10,325 nt of DNA, from positions 1-10,325 of the forward strand of contig JAGVWL010000020.1 in the NCBI GenBank assembly GCA_018304285.1, read 5' to 3'. Numbering within the stretch: position 1 is the stretch's first letter; every line of letters begins with the position of its first letter. The DNA is from Microcaldota archaeon. Lineage in GTDB: Archaea > Micrarchaeota > Micrarchaeia > Norongarragalinales > Norongarragalinaceae. Shown one piece after another: positions 1 to 6,266 of this stretch. The position numbers and the translations under genes were made by a program. A model generated the notes under the pieces. That model did not search any database. It worked only from the letters and a program-made list of their open reading frames with translations, and was not told the origin of the DNA.

Positions 1-34
1 CCATAATTGTTTTTCTTCTTGCAAAGCAAAACGG

Positions 35-45
35 TGGGAGGGGTT
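35..45 (+). promoter_or_regulatory. Ribosome-binding site of glyA
   Basis: GTGGGAGGGG ends a few bases before the ATG at 49 and matches the purine-rich anti-16S pattern. It decides the start at 49 over the upstream TTG. A very similar GGTGGAGGGGTTT precedes the CuA lipoprotein. Confidence 0.6.
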
Positions 46-48
46 TAC

Positions 49-1318
49 ATGGATTTCCAGAAAAACTTGAGCGAAGCGGACCCGGAAATCAGCCAAGCGA
101 TTGAAAACGAACTCGAGCGCCAGCGCGACGGCCTGGAAATGATTCCCTCCGAAAACTACGTGAGCAGGGCGGTGCTCGACGCGCTCGGCTCGATACTCAC
201 CAACAAGTATTCCGAAGGCTATCCCGGAAAAAGGTATTACGGCGGAAACGAATTCATCGACGTCGTCGAAAACCTCGCGCGCGAACGCGCGAAAAAACTC
301 TTCGGAGTAACGCACGCGAACGTGCAGCCGTATTCTGGAAGCCCCGCCAACCAAGCAGTATGCTTTGCACTGCTCGAGCCAGGGGAAAAATTGATGGGAA
401 TGCATTTGCTGTACGGCGGCCACTTGACGCACGGCTGGAGCGTAAACTTTTCCGGCAAATACTACACGCCCGTGTCCTACAAGACCAAGGAAGACGGGTG
501 GCTCGATTACGATGCGATTGCCGAGCTCGCGGACAAGGAAAAGCCCAAGCTGATTTTCTGCGGCGCCACGGCTTACGCCAGGGAATTCGATTTTCAGAAG
601 TTCAGGAAAATCGCCGACAGCGTTGGGGCGTATCTCGTCGCAGACACGTCGCACATTACGGGGCTTATTATCGCAGGAGTGCACCAGTCGCCTTTCGGAG
701 TCGCGGACGTGGTAATGACCACCACGCACAAAACGCTTCGCGGTCCGAGGGGGGCGTTGATCGCGTGCAACGGCGAGCCTTCCGAGCCTTTGAAGGCTCC
801 TCCCGAGAAATCTAAGAAATATTTGCCTACGATGATAGACCGGGCGGTTTTCCCGGGATTGCAGGGTGGACCGCACAACCACCAGACTGCCGCTCGGGGA
901 AGCGCTCAAGCCGGACTTCAAGGAATACGGAATGCAAATCAAGAAAAACTGCTTTACGCTTGCGAAATGCCTGATGGACTACGGGTTTACGCTTGTGACG
1001 GGGGGCACGGACAACCATCTCGTGCTTATAGACATGACGAACAAGGGCATTGCGGGAAAGCAGGCGGAAGACTTGCTGCACGAGGCGGGAATAACGTGCA
1101 ACAAGAACGCGATTCCTTTCGACACGCGCAAGCCTTACGACCCGAGCGGCATTCGCATGGGCACGCCCGCTCTTACGAGCCGCGGGATGAAAGAGCCGGA
1201 AATGGAGTTGGTTGCGCAGTTCATACAAAGGACTGTCGACGGGAGAAACGACGCGGGGGAAATAAGGAAAGTCAAACAAGAGATTCTCGGGCTTTGCAAC
1301 AAATTCCCGATATATTGA
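49..1318 (+). CDS. glyA: Serine hydroxymethyltransferase, reading frame broken near 892
   Basis: PLP-dependent cytosolic enzyme interconverting serine and glycine with transfer of a one-carbon unit to a pterin cofactor. The ATG at 49 is preferred over the TTG at 7 because GGGAGGGG lies just upstream and the N-terminus then matches the family. Family landmarks visible are MIPSENY, GYPGKRYYGG, an Asp199-x2-His202 pair (ADTSHITG), the PLP lysine Lys228 in TTTHKT, and GLQGGPHNH. After HNHQTAA the frame is lost. The family sequence resumes in another frame from 893 (LGEALKPDFKEYG) and runs through SGIRMGTPALTSRGM, with the substrate-carboxylate arginine, to the stop at 1316-1318. The two parts sum to about 422 residues against roughly 420-430 for the family, with about five residues missing at the join. 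Read without correction, the first frame continues as nonsense to a stop at 1342-1344. Identification is firm; whether the gene is functional is open. Confidence 0.93.
886..898 (+). other. Probable ~14-base deletion breaking glyA
   Basis: Upstream of this point the frame reads HNHQTAA. Downstream family residues LGEALKPDF begin at 893 in the frame one base later. SHMT relatives normally have about five residues (an AIAVA-like stretch) between these blocks, so the lesion is best explained as 14 missing bases rather than a one-base error. Position is certain to within a few bases; the original sequence is inferred. Confidence 0.75.
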
Positions 1319-1352
1319 ACTGCTGGAAAAAAAACCAGGGCTAAGGCGCGGG

Positions 1353-1362
1353 ATATTTATTT
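1353..1362 (+). promoter_or_regulatory. TATA-like box, leaderless promoter of the 1384 gene
   Basis: ATATTTATTT is centred about 26 bases before the ATG at 1384. Archaeal transcription starts about 25 bases downstream of TATA, so the mRNA would begin at or next to the start codon. No Shine-Dalgarno sequence is seen. Confidence 0.5.
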
Positions 1363-1383
1363 TCCCGAATATCATAAATTCTT

Positions 1384-1767
1384 ATGCAGCCGCACGAGCA
1401 AAGGTTCAAAAAGACTTTCGATAAGCATGCGGGCCAAGTAATCCGCTTGCAACCGAATTTTGACAAGCCCGAAATAAGGTTTGCAAGAAACGTGACGGAC
1501 TACGGGTTTCAGACGTCCGGCCTGCTTGGAAAACTATCGTACTTTCTACTTCCAAAGGAGGAAAGGATAAGGGGAGCGTTGCGCGAAGAAAAGAAACTGA
1601 AAAAAGAGCTAAAAGGCCGCGTGCTGGTGTGGGTTGACAAAAAAGGGCTGAAAAGCTGGGTTTATGTTCACCCTGAAGCCAGCCAAGACGCTATGAACGA
1701 AAAGGCAAAGAAATTGCTGGAGAAAGCGATTTTCAACCAAGTCATCGGCGGCACGCGCAATACTTGA
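1384..1767 (+). CDS. Small basic protein of unknown function, 127 residues
   Basis: I do not recognise this family. The protein has no signal peptide or membrane segment and is rich in lysine and arginine, so it is probably cytosolic. A helical charged stretch around residues 59-80 (PKEERIRGALREEKKLKKE) leads into a short likely beta segment, GRVLVWVDKKGLKSWVYVHP, and another helix, DAMNEKAKKLLEKAIF. This suggests a small mixed alpha/beta domain, and nucleic-acid binding is possible from charge alone. It lies 65 bases after glyA behind its own TATA-like box and 38 bases before the surface protein gene, which also has its own box, so an operon is not required. The ATG sits at leaderless distance from the box, which supports the start. 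Function unknown. Confidence 0.75.
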   Translation: MQPHEQRFKKTFDKHAGQVIRLQPNFDKPEIRFARNVTDYGFQTSGLLGKLSYFLLPKEERIRGALREEKKLKKELKGRVLVWVDKKGLKSWVYVHPEASQDAMNEKAKKLLEKAIFNQVIGGTRNT

Positions 1768-1771
1768 AAGC

Positions 1772-1779
1772 TTTTTTAA
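1772..1779 (+). promoter_or_regulatory. TATA-like box, leaderless promoter of the surface protein gene
   Basis: TTTTTTAA is centred about 30 bases before the ATG at 1806, again leaving essentially no leader. It lies just after the TGA at 1765-1767 of the preceding gene, so the T-run could also serve as that gene's terminator. Confidence 0.45.
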
Positions 1780-1805
1780 GCAAGGTCGGGCACTAGATAA
1801 TTGCA

Positions 1806-3878
1806 ATGAAATCCAAACTCGCCTTGTTTTTGTTCTTGTTTGCAGCCCCCCTCGTTCTAGCCCAATGCCCGTACTTGGACGTTTCGCTCGTGGAAAGCGC
1901 GCAAGCCCAGGCGGGCGTCAAGGCAATCTACCCCATCACGCTCACGAACACCGGAACCAACCCGCAGTTGGTCTCCCTCGCCGCGTCGTGCGAATACCCC
2001 CTCGAATGTTCTTTCAGCCAAGCGCCTTACTCCACCCTCTCGCCGACGCAATCGGCCTTGTTCCAGCTCGAAGCTAAAAGTGAGATTGCAGGCGCGTTTC
2101 AAATCCCGCTTTCCATAAGCGCAGGCACGAACTACAATTGCGATTCCAAAACCCTTTCCCTGACAGTCAGCCAAGCGCCAGCGCAGGAAAACGACCCGTT
2201 CGAACTTTTCTTTACTCCGACGGCCAACCAGTCAGGCAGGCCCGGAGACGAAATTTCTTATTCCCTGCGCATCGCCAACAACAGGAACTCCAAGATTTAC
2301 GTGCGGCTCGCAAGCGAAGGGTTTCTCAAGGGTGCAACGCGCTTTTCTGCCAGCGACGTTGAAGTCGAAGGAGGGCAGGATAAAACCGTTTCGATAAAAA
2401 CCGCAATTCCGCCGGGCACGCCTTCCAACGCATACCAACAGGCGGTCACCGCTCGCGTTACGAATACAGACGGCGTGCAATTCTTTTACTCGTTCCCCAC
2501 GCAAGTTTTCGTTTATTCGGACAAGCTTCAGCTCGTGCTGCAGAACGAGCCGTTGAAATGCGCGATAGCGCCGCACAACGAGGAAACCCAAATAAAGCTT
2601 AAAGTGCGCAACGACGGGGAAATCGAAGGCCCGTTCGACGTAGAGTTGAACGCGGGCGCGCAGGCGTCGCAAGCGTTAAGCGTGACGCCCTCGCTCTTGG
2701 AAGTAAAGCAAGGCGATTCGCAGGAAGTTTTGATTTCCATCAACCCCAAGCAGTCCACGATTTTGGACGTTTACAGCTACGAATTCACGCTCTCGTACAA
2801 CGGCATTCCGGTTTTCCTGCGCGATTACTGCTTCGAAGTTTTCGCCAAAACCGATTTCGCGGTCAAAATGCAGGAGGAGTATTCGGTCGCGCGGGGCGAG
2901 GTGGGCGTTTTGCTTCCGTTCGAAGTTTCCAACAACGGTTCGATAACGCAAAATTTTGCCATCGAAGTCAGCCCGCCCAGAGAATTGCTCGTAAAAACCG
3001 AGCCGTCGTCGTTCTCTCTAGCAGCAGGCGAAGCAAAGCAAATCAATCTCGTTGCAACGCCGTCCCGCAACATGAAGCTCGGTAAAATCAAATTGCCAGT
3101 GGTAGTCCGCACTTCCAAGCTCGCCAAAGCATATTCATTCAACCTCACGATCCGCGCAGCCGGGCAAGTGGCGGGAGAAGGGCTTTCGCTTGAGCAAAAG
3201 TCGCTCAGGGCTTTCGCCGGAATGGAAACGAAAGCTTTCCTTGCAGTGAAAAACGGCTTCAACAACGCGTTGCGCAATGCAGCCGTTTCGCTCGAAGGAA
3301 TCCCCCTGGAATGGTATTCAGTGCAGGCTAGGGACTTGCCGGCAAACTCGGTTCAAGGCATGCTCGTTACGTTCAAGATTCCCGCTTCGGAAAAGCAGGA
3401 CGCTAAAACAATCACCGCAAGAATCGACGCGGGCGGTGAGAGCGTTGAAAAGCAAATGGTTTTGTACGTCGAAAAGCCGGTCGCGAGGCTTGAAGTGCAG
3501 GTGAAGCAAACGAACTTGCAGGAAGAAGGCGGAAAGAGGACCATTTCGATAAGCCTTATCGTAAGCAACACTGGCGAAAAGCCTTTGACCGGCGTAAAAA
3601 CAATGCTTCCGACAGGCTACGTGCTTGCAACCCAGCCGCCCGTGTTGAATCTCCAGCCTGGCCAAAGCACGGAAATTACTGTTGAAGTAGTAAACCCGCC
3701 TTCCGACACTATTCCAATTTGGCTGGAATCTCAGGAAGGAGTTTCAACAGACCAGCTGGCAGTCAAGACCGCAGTCCAAGCGCAGCAAATCTCGTGGGGC
3801 TGGATTGCACTGGCGATAGTGGCAGTGCTTGCAATAATCTTCATCGTTTTCAAAAGGCGCCAAGAGCAATACTCCTAA
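1806..3878 (+). CDS. Cell-surface protein with tandem Ig-like domains and C-terminal membrane anchor
   Basis: A 690-residue exported protein. Residues 1-19 form a signal peptide (short basic start, hydrophobic core, APLVLA cleavage region); Cys21 follows Gln, so a lipobox is unlikely. The extracellular part falls into about six blocks of roughly 100 residues, each with a recurring pattern of alternating hydrophobic strands around an 'N-x-G' turn: YPITLTNTGTN (42-52), YSLRIANNRN (152-161), IKLKVRNDGE (263-272), LPFEVSNNGS (370-379), FLAVKNGFNN (478-487) and ISLIVSNTGE (582-591). This is typical of NEW3/CARDB-like beta-sandwich repeats. Residues 663-682 form a transmembrane helix followed by the stop-transfer KRRQEQYS. 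The body faces out and a short tail faces in. Likely role is structural or adhesive at the envelope. No catalytic motif is seen, and the binding partner is unknown. Confidence 0.85.
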   Translation: MKSKLALFLFLFAAPLVLAQCPYLDVSLVESAQAQAGVKAIYPITLTNTGTNPQLVSLAASCEYPLECSFSQAPYSTLSPTQSALFQLEAKSEIAGAFQIPLSISAGTNYNCDSKTLSLTVSQAPAQENDPFELFFTPTANQSGRPGDEISYSLRIANNRNSKIYVRLASEGFLKGATRFSASDVEVEGGQDKTVSIKTAIPPGTPSNAYQQAVTARVTNTDGVQFFYSFPTQVFVYSDKLQLVLQNEPLKCAIAPHNEETQIKLKVRNDGEIEGPFDVELNAGAQASQALSVTPSLLEVKQGDSQEVLISINPKQSTILDVYSYEFTLSYNGIPVFLRDYCFEVFAKTDFAVKMQEEYSVARGEVGVLLPFEVSNNGSITQNFAIEVSPPRELLVKTEPSSFSLAAGEAKQINLVATPSRNMKLGKIKLPVVVRTSKLAKAYSFNLTIRAAGQVAGEGLSLEQKSLRAFAGMETKAFLAVKNGFNNALRNAAVSLEGIPLEWYSVQARDLPANSVQGMLVTFKIPASEKQDAKTITARIDAGGESVEKQMVLYVEKPVARLEVQVKQTNLQEEGGKRTISISLIVSNTGEKPLTGVKTMLPTGYVLATQPPVLNLQPGQSTEITVEVVNPPSDTIPIWLESQEGVSTDQLAVKTAVQAQQISWGWIALAIVAVLAIIFIVFKRRQEQYS

Positions 3879-3931
3879 ATTTCTTTTCCTACGTGCACAG
3901 CGTATCTTTCTAGAGTCTAAACTATCGCGCC

Positions 3932-4861
3932 TTAGTCCGTTCCTGCTAGCGCTCTTTTTCTTGCTTCGCGAACCCGTTTCCTGAATTCAGCGGGATTTTC
4001 TTTGATCCAGGCGTTTCTTTTGACGTTATTCCCGACGAAACCCATTAGCAAATCGTGAACTTCGGGAACAATGCTGCGGTCTTCTTCCCGCTCGGTTTCA
4101 AAAGGTCTAAACCCTTCATCTTTGCTTCGTTCAGTAGAATACAAGTGGCAGGGGCAGGTTGACGCGACTTGAAATAGCCGCGTTTTATCTTTCAACTGGC
4201 GTCCGAGCGCACTTAATGCATGATGATCCATGAGCAAAATTTTATCGTCTACACTTCGATTTTTAGCAGCCATTTTGAGAACATCTTCAAAACTGATTAC
4301 TTTCGCTTTAAATCTTTGCCCTAGAAATTCTGAGATTACCTTTTCATGGTCTTCTTTACCGCTAAATTCCAGTCCGTATCCATGGTGATCCCCAATGCAA
4401 AAATCAACTAAAAGCGGCTCTTTGTTTTGGCTCCTGATATCCTGAACAACTGCATCGAGCTGACGCAAAATTGAATGCGCCACATTGGCTGTATGCGCTA
4501 CTTCCCTTTCGGGATCAGTAACTTCTTCTAAAGCCTTGTAGGCATTGCTTATGTTCTGACTGCGGCCAAACATTCCCTCTGAGGAAGGAACCGGCGGGCC
4601 TCGAGCAAACTTTTTAACAACCGGCTCTAAAGTCAGGTCTGTAATTACTTGAGTATCAATGTGCCGCATATCAGCCAGGGTAAGCCCTGCGGCTCTGATC
4701 GCCCTTCGAAGATGCGGTTCATGGGTTTGTTTGGACGAGGTAGCTGGAACGGTAATGACGTGCTTTTGAAATCCTTCAGGCGGCTCCACTGCCGCCAAGT
4801 CGTGCATGAACGTATTCCCTTCTCTAAAGGCGTAAACCAATCGTTGTGAATGAATAGGCAT
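3932..4861 (-). CDS. Unrecognised 309-residue soluble protein
   Basis: I do not recognise this family. There is no signal peptide or transmembrane segment. Visible traits are a hydrophobic strand ending in GDHHGYG (residues 157-163), a second strand ending in LLMDHHALSALG (209-220), a Cys-x-Cys pair in TCPCHLY (235-241), many histidines, and a strongly basic C-terminal helix (FRKRVREARKRA, 293-304). The two strand-DHH elements and the CxC could form a metal site, but that is inference. It is not a convincing DHH-family phosphoesterase, since the other motifs of that family are absent. The start is supported by GGAGGT six bases upstream and a TATA-like box. The gene converges on the surface protein gene and diverges from the CuA lipoprotein. 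By eye its coding sequence is more A/T-rich than its neighbours, hinting at separate acquisition. Confidence 0.75.
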   Translation of the reverse strand: MPIHSQRLVYAFREGNTFMHDLAAVEPPEGFQKHVITVPATSSKQTHEPHLRRAIRAAGLTLADMRHIDTQVITDLTLEPVVKKFARGPPVPSSEGMFGRSQNISNAYKALEEVTDPEREVAHTANVAHSILRQLDAVVQDIRSQNKEPLLVDFCIGDHHGYGLEFSGKEDHEKVISEFLGQRFKAKVISFEDVLKMAAKNRSVDDKILLMDHHALSALGRQLKDKTRLFQVASTCPCHLYSTERSKDEGFRPFETEREEDRSIVPEVHDLLMGFVGNNVKRNAWIKENPAEFRKRVREARKRALAGTD

Positions 4862-4867
4862 GGCGTG

Positions 4868-4873
4868 ACCTCC
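4868..4873 (-). promoter_or_regulatory. Ribosome-binding site of the minus-strand gene
   Basis: On the minus strand this reads GGAGGT, six bases before the ATG at 4861. It is a near-ideal archaeal Shine-Dalgarno and fixes the start. Confidence 0.7.
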
Positions 4874-4893
4874 AAAATAGTTTTGGTTCTACC

Positions 4894-4902
4894 TAATTTA
4901 AA
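4894..4902 (-). promoter_or_regulatory. TATA-like box of the minus-strand gene
   Basis: TTTAAATTA on the minus strand lies about 37 bases before the start codon. This would give a leader of about ten bases, just long enough to include the GGAGGT. Confidence 0.45.
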
Positions 4903-4905
4903 CCG

Positions 4906-4923
4906 CGCTAGTAAGTCGCTAGT
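4906..4923. repeat. Direct repeat CGCTAGT, spaced 11 bases
   Basis: CGCTAGT occurs at 4906-4912 and 4917-4923, one helical turn apart, between the two divergent promoters and beside the minus-strand TATA-like box. The arrangement would suit a regulator-binding site; this is inferred from spacing only. Confidence 0.35.
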
Positions 4924-4954
4924 GCCGCGACCTTTGCAAACCCTTAAACCAAAA

Positions 4955-4963
4955 AGTTTTATT
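4955..4963 (+). promoter_or_regulatory. TATA-like box of the CuA lipoprotein gene
   Basis: AGTTTTATT would start transcription near 4985, giving a leader of about 58 bases that contains the hairpin at 4992-5015 and the ribosome-binding site. Confidence 0.45.
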
Positions 4964-4991
4964 CCCCCAGTTTGTAGTTGAAACGAAGCTT

Positions 4992-5020
4992 GGCTTCCCG
5001 AAAGCCGGGAAAGCCTTTTT
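4992..5020 (+). terminator. Hairpin plus T5 in the lipoprotein leader, possible attenuator
   Basis: GGCTTCCCG (4992-5000) pairs with CGGGAAAGCC (5006-5015) with one bulged base and a five-base loop, directly followed by TTTTT (5016-5020). This is the shape of an intrinsic terminator, yet it sits upstream of the ribosome-binding site of the gene it would precede. A competing perfect hairpin, GAAGC/GCTTC (4985-4989 with 4993-4997), overlaps its 5' arm. Attenuation is inferred, and hairpin-dependent termination is not well established in archaea. Confidence 0.4.
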
Positions 5021-5025
5021 CTATC

Positions 5026-5036
5026 AGGTGGAGGGG
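5026..5036 (+). promoter_or_regulatory. Ribosome-binding site of the CuA lipoprotein
   Basis: AGGTGGAGGGG ends six bases before the ATG at 5043. It overlaps an in-frame GTG at 5028, so the ATG, which also begins the signal peptide cleanly, is the real start. Confidence 0.65.
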
Positions 5037-5042
5037 TTTGGA

Positions 5043-5534
5043 ATGAAGTTTACAATCGGATTGGCAATCATCGCTTTCGTAGCACTAGCTCTGGCGGGCT
5101 GCGTCCAGCAAAGCTCTTCGCCAACCCCCACTCAAGTGCAAATCACGGCAACAGCCACTGCAACACCCGCGCCCACCGCATTGCCCACAACCACGCCCAC
5201 CATTCAACCGACCGGACAGGCTACCTCCACGCCCTCGCCGAGCGCAACGCAAGGAGCTGTGAAAGAGTTCACCATGACCGCCAAGCAATGGTCTTTCGAA
5301 CCGTCGGAAATCCGCGTTTCCAAAGGCGACATCGTCAAGCTCAAAATCAAGAGCGTGGACGTCGAACACGGCTTTAAGCTTCCAGACTTTGGGGTGGACG
5401 CCAACCTCCAGCCCGGACAGGAAGTCACAGTCGAATTCACTGCAGACAAGGCCGGAACCTTCACTTTTTCCTGCAACGTGTTCTGCGGGTCAGGACACAG
5501 CGAAATGGAAGGAACGCTAATCGTCGAAGGTTAA
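5043..5534 (+). CDS. Lipoprotein with CuA-type cupredoxin domain
   Basis: 163 residues. MKFTIGLAIIAFVALALAGC is a lipoprotein signal with lipobox LAGC (Cys20). Residues 22-71 are a Thr/Pro/Ala-rich flexible linker, probably glycosylated. Residues 73-163 form a cupredoxin beta-barrel close to the CuA domain of cytochrome c oxidase subunit II, including the AKQWSFEP strand. The full CuA ligand set is present: His109, then Cys144-x3-Cys148-x3-His152-x2-Met155. The 35-residue spacing from first His to first Cys equals that of subunit II. The residue corresponding to the backbone-carbonyl ligand is Val146 rather than Glu; since it binds through the main chain, this need not abolish the site. No oxidase subunit I, haem gene or N-terminal membrane hairpin is present. 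Likely an extracytoplasmic electron carrier or copper-handling protein. Domain call is strong; partner unknown. Confidence 0.9.
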   Translation: MKFTIGLAIIAFVALALAGCVQQSSSPTPTQVQITATATATPAPTALPTTTPTIQPTGQATSTPSPSATQGAVKEFTMTAKQWSFEPSEIRVSKGDIVKLKIKSVDVEHGFKLPDFGVDANLQPGQEVTVEFTADKAGTFTFSCNVFCGSGHSEMEGTLIVEG

Positions 5535-5559
5535 GCCCCGGGAAAACCAAGGTTCACGC

Positions 5560-5610
5560 GCAGAAGCTTAGCTTCTGCAGTGTCCAGCAGAACCGTTTCA
5601 CGGTTCTGCT
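5560..5610 (+). terminator. Two tandem perfect hairpins after the CuA lipoprotein gene
   Basis: GCAGAAGC (5560-5567)/GCTTCTGC (5571-5578) with loop TTA, then AGCAGAACCGT (5586-5596)/ACGGTTCTGCT (5600-5610) with loop TTC. Both stems are perfect, with three-base loops, seven bases apart, and a T-rich tract follows at about 5628-5638. They sit 26 bases after the stop codon, so 3'-end formation or mRNA stabilisation is likely. A small structured RNA is an alternative. Confidence 0.5.
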
Positions 5611-5726
5611 CGGATAATCCGCCTCGCCCTTTCCTTTTTACCTACCCAAAAAAGCTCGAAATCGGTAGTGGTTTTGCCTACCCGCAAACCCTACGGCTTT
5701 TTCGACGCTTGACGATAGAAACAATC

Positions 5727-5734
5727 TTTTTATA
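5727..5734 (+). promoter_or_regulatory. TATA box of the four-helix membrane protein gene
   Basis: TTTTTATA preceded by purine-rich GAAACAATC is one of the best archaeal TATA boxes in the window. Transcription would begin near 5755-5760, leaving a leader of about 80 bases. Confidence 0.6.
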
Positions 5735-5764
5735 GGGCGTTCGGATAGTTGAGTTATTCGAGCT

Positions 5765-5811
5765 TAACCCACCTTCGGCAGTGGCTTAGAAAAGCGCCAC
5801 CGTGGGGGTTA
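5765..5811 (+). promoter_or_regulatory. Structured 5' leader with alternative pairings
   Basis: CCCAC (5768-5772) can pair with GTGGG (5802-5806), enclosing GTGGC (5781-5785)/GCCAC (5796-5800). Outer bases TAA/TTA extend the long stem with a bulge. CCAC (5769-5772) can instead pair with GTGG (5781-5784) across the loop CTTCGGCA, which excludes both. The structure ends ten bases before the ribosome-binding site. A regulatory role is inference. Confidence 0.35.
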
Positions 5812-5820
5812 CATAGAATT

Positions 5821-5828
5821 AGAGGTGA
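5821..5828 (+). promoter_or_regulatory. Ribosome-binding site deciding the start at 5837
   Basis: AGAGGTGA lies eight bases before the ATG at 5837. The in-frame GTG at 5825 lies inside this site and is therefore an unlikely start. Confidence 0.6.
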
Positions 5829-5836
5829 AATGGATT

Positions 5837-6187
5837 ATGGCAAAGGGAGACAGCATGCCCGCGATAGGCGCTTGGGCGTATATAGGCGGTTTGGTAATCG
5901 CCGTTTTGGCGGGAATATTTGGAGCAACAGACGCTACCGTGGCCATGGTATTGGGAATCCTCGGTTTGCTCGTCGGTCTGCTCAACATAAGCGACAAGGA
6001 AGTACAGCACTTTTTGGTTGCTGGAATCGGCTTCCTCCTGAGCGCAACCAGCTTGAGCGCAATCGGCGCGAAGCTGCCTGCAATCGGCTCTTGGATGGGA
6101 CCGGTCTTCGGTAACATCGCCATCTTCGTCGCTCCGGCAGTCGCCGTCGTGGCGTTGAAGGCTGTATACGACATTTCCAAGGATTAA
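5837..6187 (+). CDS. Small four-helix membrane protein of unknown function
   Basis: 116 residues from the ATG at 5837. Four hydrophobic segments are visible at about residues 13-30 (AWAYIGGLVIAVLAGIF), 34-52, 57-77 and 88-110, separated by very short loops with few charges (SDKEV between helices 2 and 3) and ending in a cytosol-type DISKD tail. It is glycine- and alanine-rich with no charged residue inside helices, which argues against a proton or ion carrier and for a structural or scaffold role. Small proteins of this general look are common as uncharacterised genes in archaeal genomes, but I cannot name a family. It is transcribed alone: its own strong TATA box and a long leader lie upstream and a terminator follows eight bases after the stop. 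Function unknown. Confidence 0.8.
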   Translation: MAKGDSMPAIGAWAYIGGLVIAVLAGIFGATDATVAMVLGILGLLVGLLNISDKEVQHFLVAGIGFLLSATSLSAIGAKLPAIGSWMGPVFGNIAIFVAPAVAVVALKAVYDISKD

Positions 6188-6199
6188 AACTCCTTGAAG

Positions 6200-6241
6200 A
6201 AAAGGGCTTTTGAAAAAAAGCCCTTTTCCTTTTTCTTTTTA
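6200..6241 (+). terminator. Strong intrinsic-type terminator
   Basis: AAAAGGGCTTTT (6200-6211) and AAAAGCCCTTTT (6216-6227) form a perfect 12-base-pair stem with loop GAAA, followed by the T-rich tract CCTTTTTCTTTTT. It directly follows the stop codon at 6185-6187. Confidence 0.75.
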
Positions 6242-6244
6242 AAC
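6236..6244 (+). promoter_or_regulatory. TATA-like box of the 6267 gene, inside the terminator T-tract
   Basis: TTTTTAAAC is centred about 27 bases before the ATG at 6267, consistent with a leaderless transcript. Its thymines are also the T-tail of the preceding terminator. Confidence 0.45.
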
Positions 6245-6266
6245 TTTCTTTTTCTTCTTCTTGCAC

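Larger units (their letters stand above)
5535..5836. other. Non-coding stretch with hairpins, promoter and leader
   Basis: About 300 bases without a credible gene. From left to right it holds two tandem perfect hairpins (5560-5610), a pyrimidine-rich CCCTTTCCTTTTTACC tract (5628-5643), a weakly structured part with repeated CCTACCC motifs (5640-5643 region and 5677-5683) that can pair with GGTAG near 5664, a TATA-like box (5727-5734), and the structured leader of the downstream gene. No tRNA cloverleaf or box C/D signature was found on either strand. Confidence 0.5.

Noticed and set aside
827..1375. 182-codon open frame on the minus strand across glyA
   Set aside because: It lies opposite conserved SHMT codons, is Arg/His-rich without motifs, and has no ribosome-binding site; a shadow frame.
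1806..1870. Lipoprotein signal on the surface protein
   Set aside because: Cys21 is preceded by Gln in LAQC, which does not fit a lipobox; a standard signal peptide plus C-terminal anchor explains it better.
3932..4861. DHH-family phosphoesterase
   Set aside because: DHH occurs twice but without the DxD and other motifs of that family in the expected order and spacing.
3932..4861. Cyclodipeptide synthase
   Set aside because: The N-terminal strand and serine-rich turn prompted the idea, but the catalytic Gly-x-Ser and Tyr-x3-Glu motifs are missing.
5560..5620. Possible tRNA in the hairpin region
   Set aside because: No acceptor stem pairing the ends, no T-loop GTTCRANYC and no D-arm on either strand.
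5749..6114. 121-codon open frame starting in the leader of the four-helix gene
   Set aside because: Arg/Gly-rich shadow of a clearly hydrophobic membrane protein; no ribosome-binding site.
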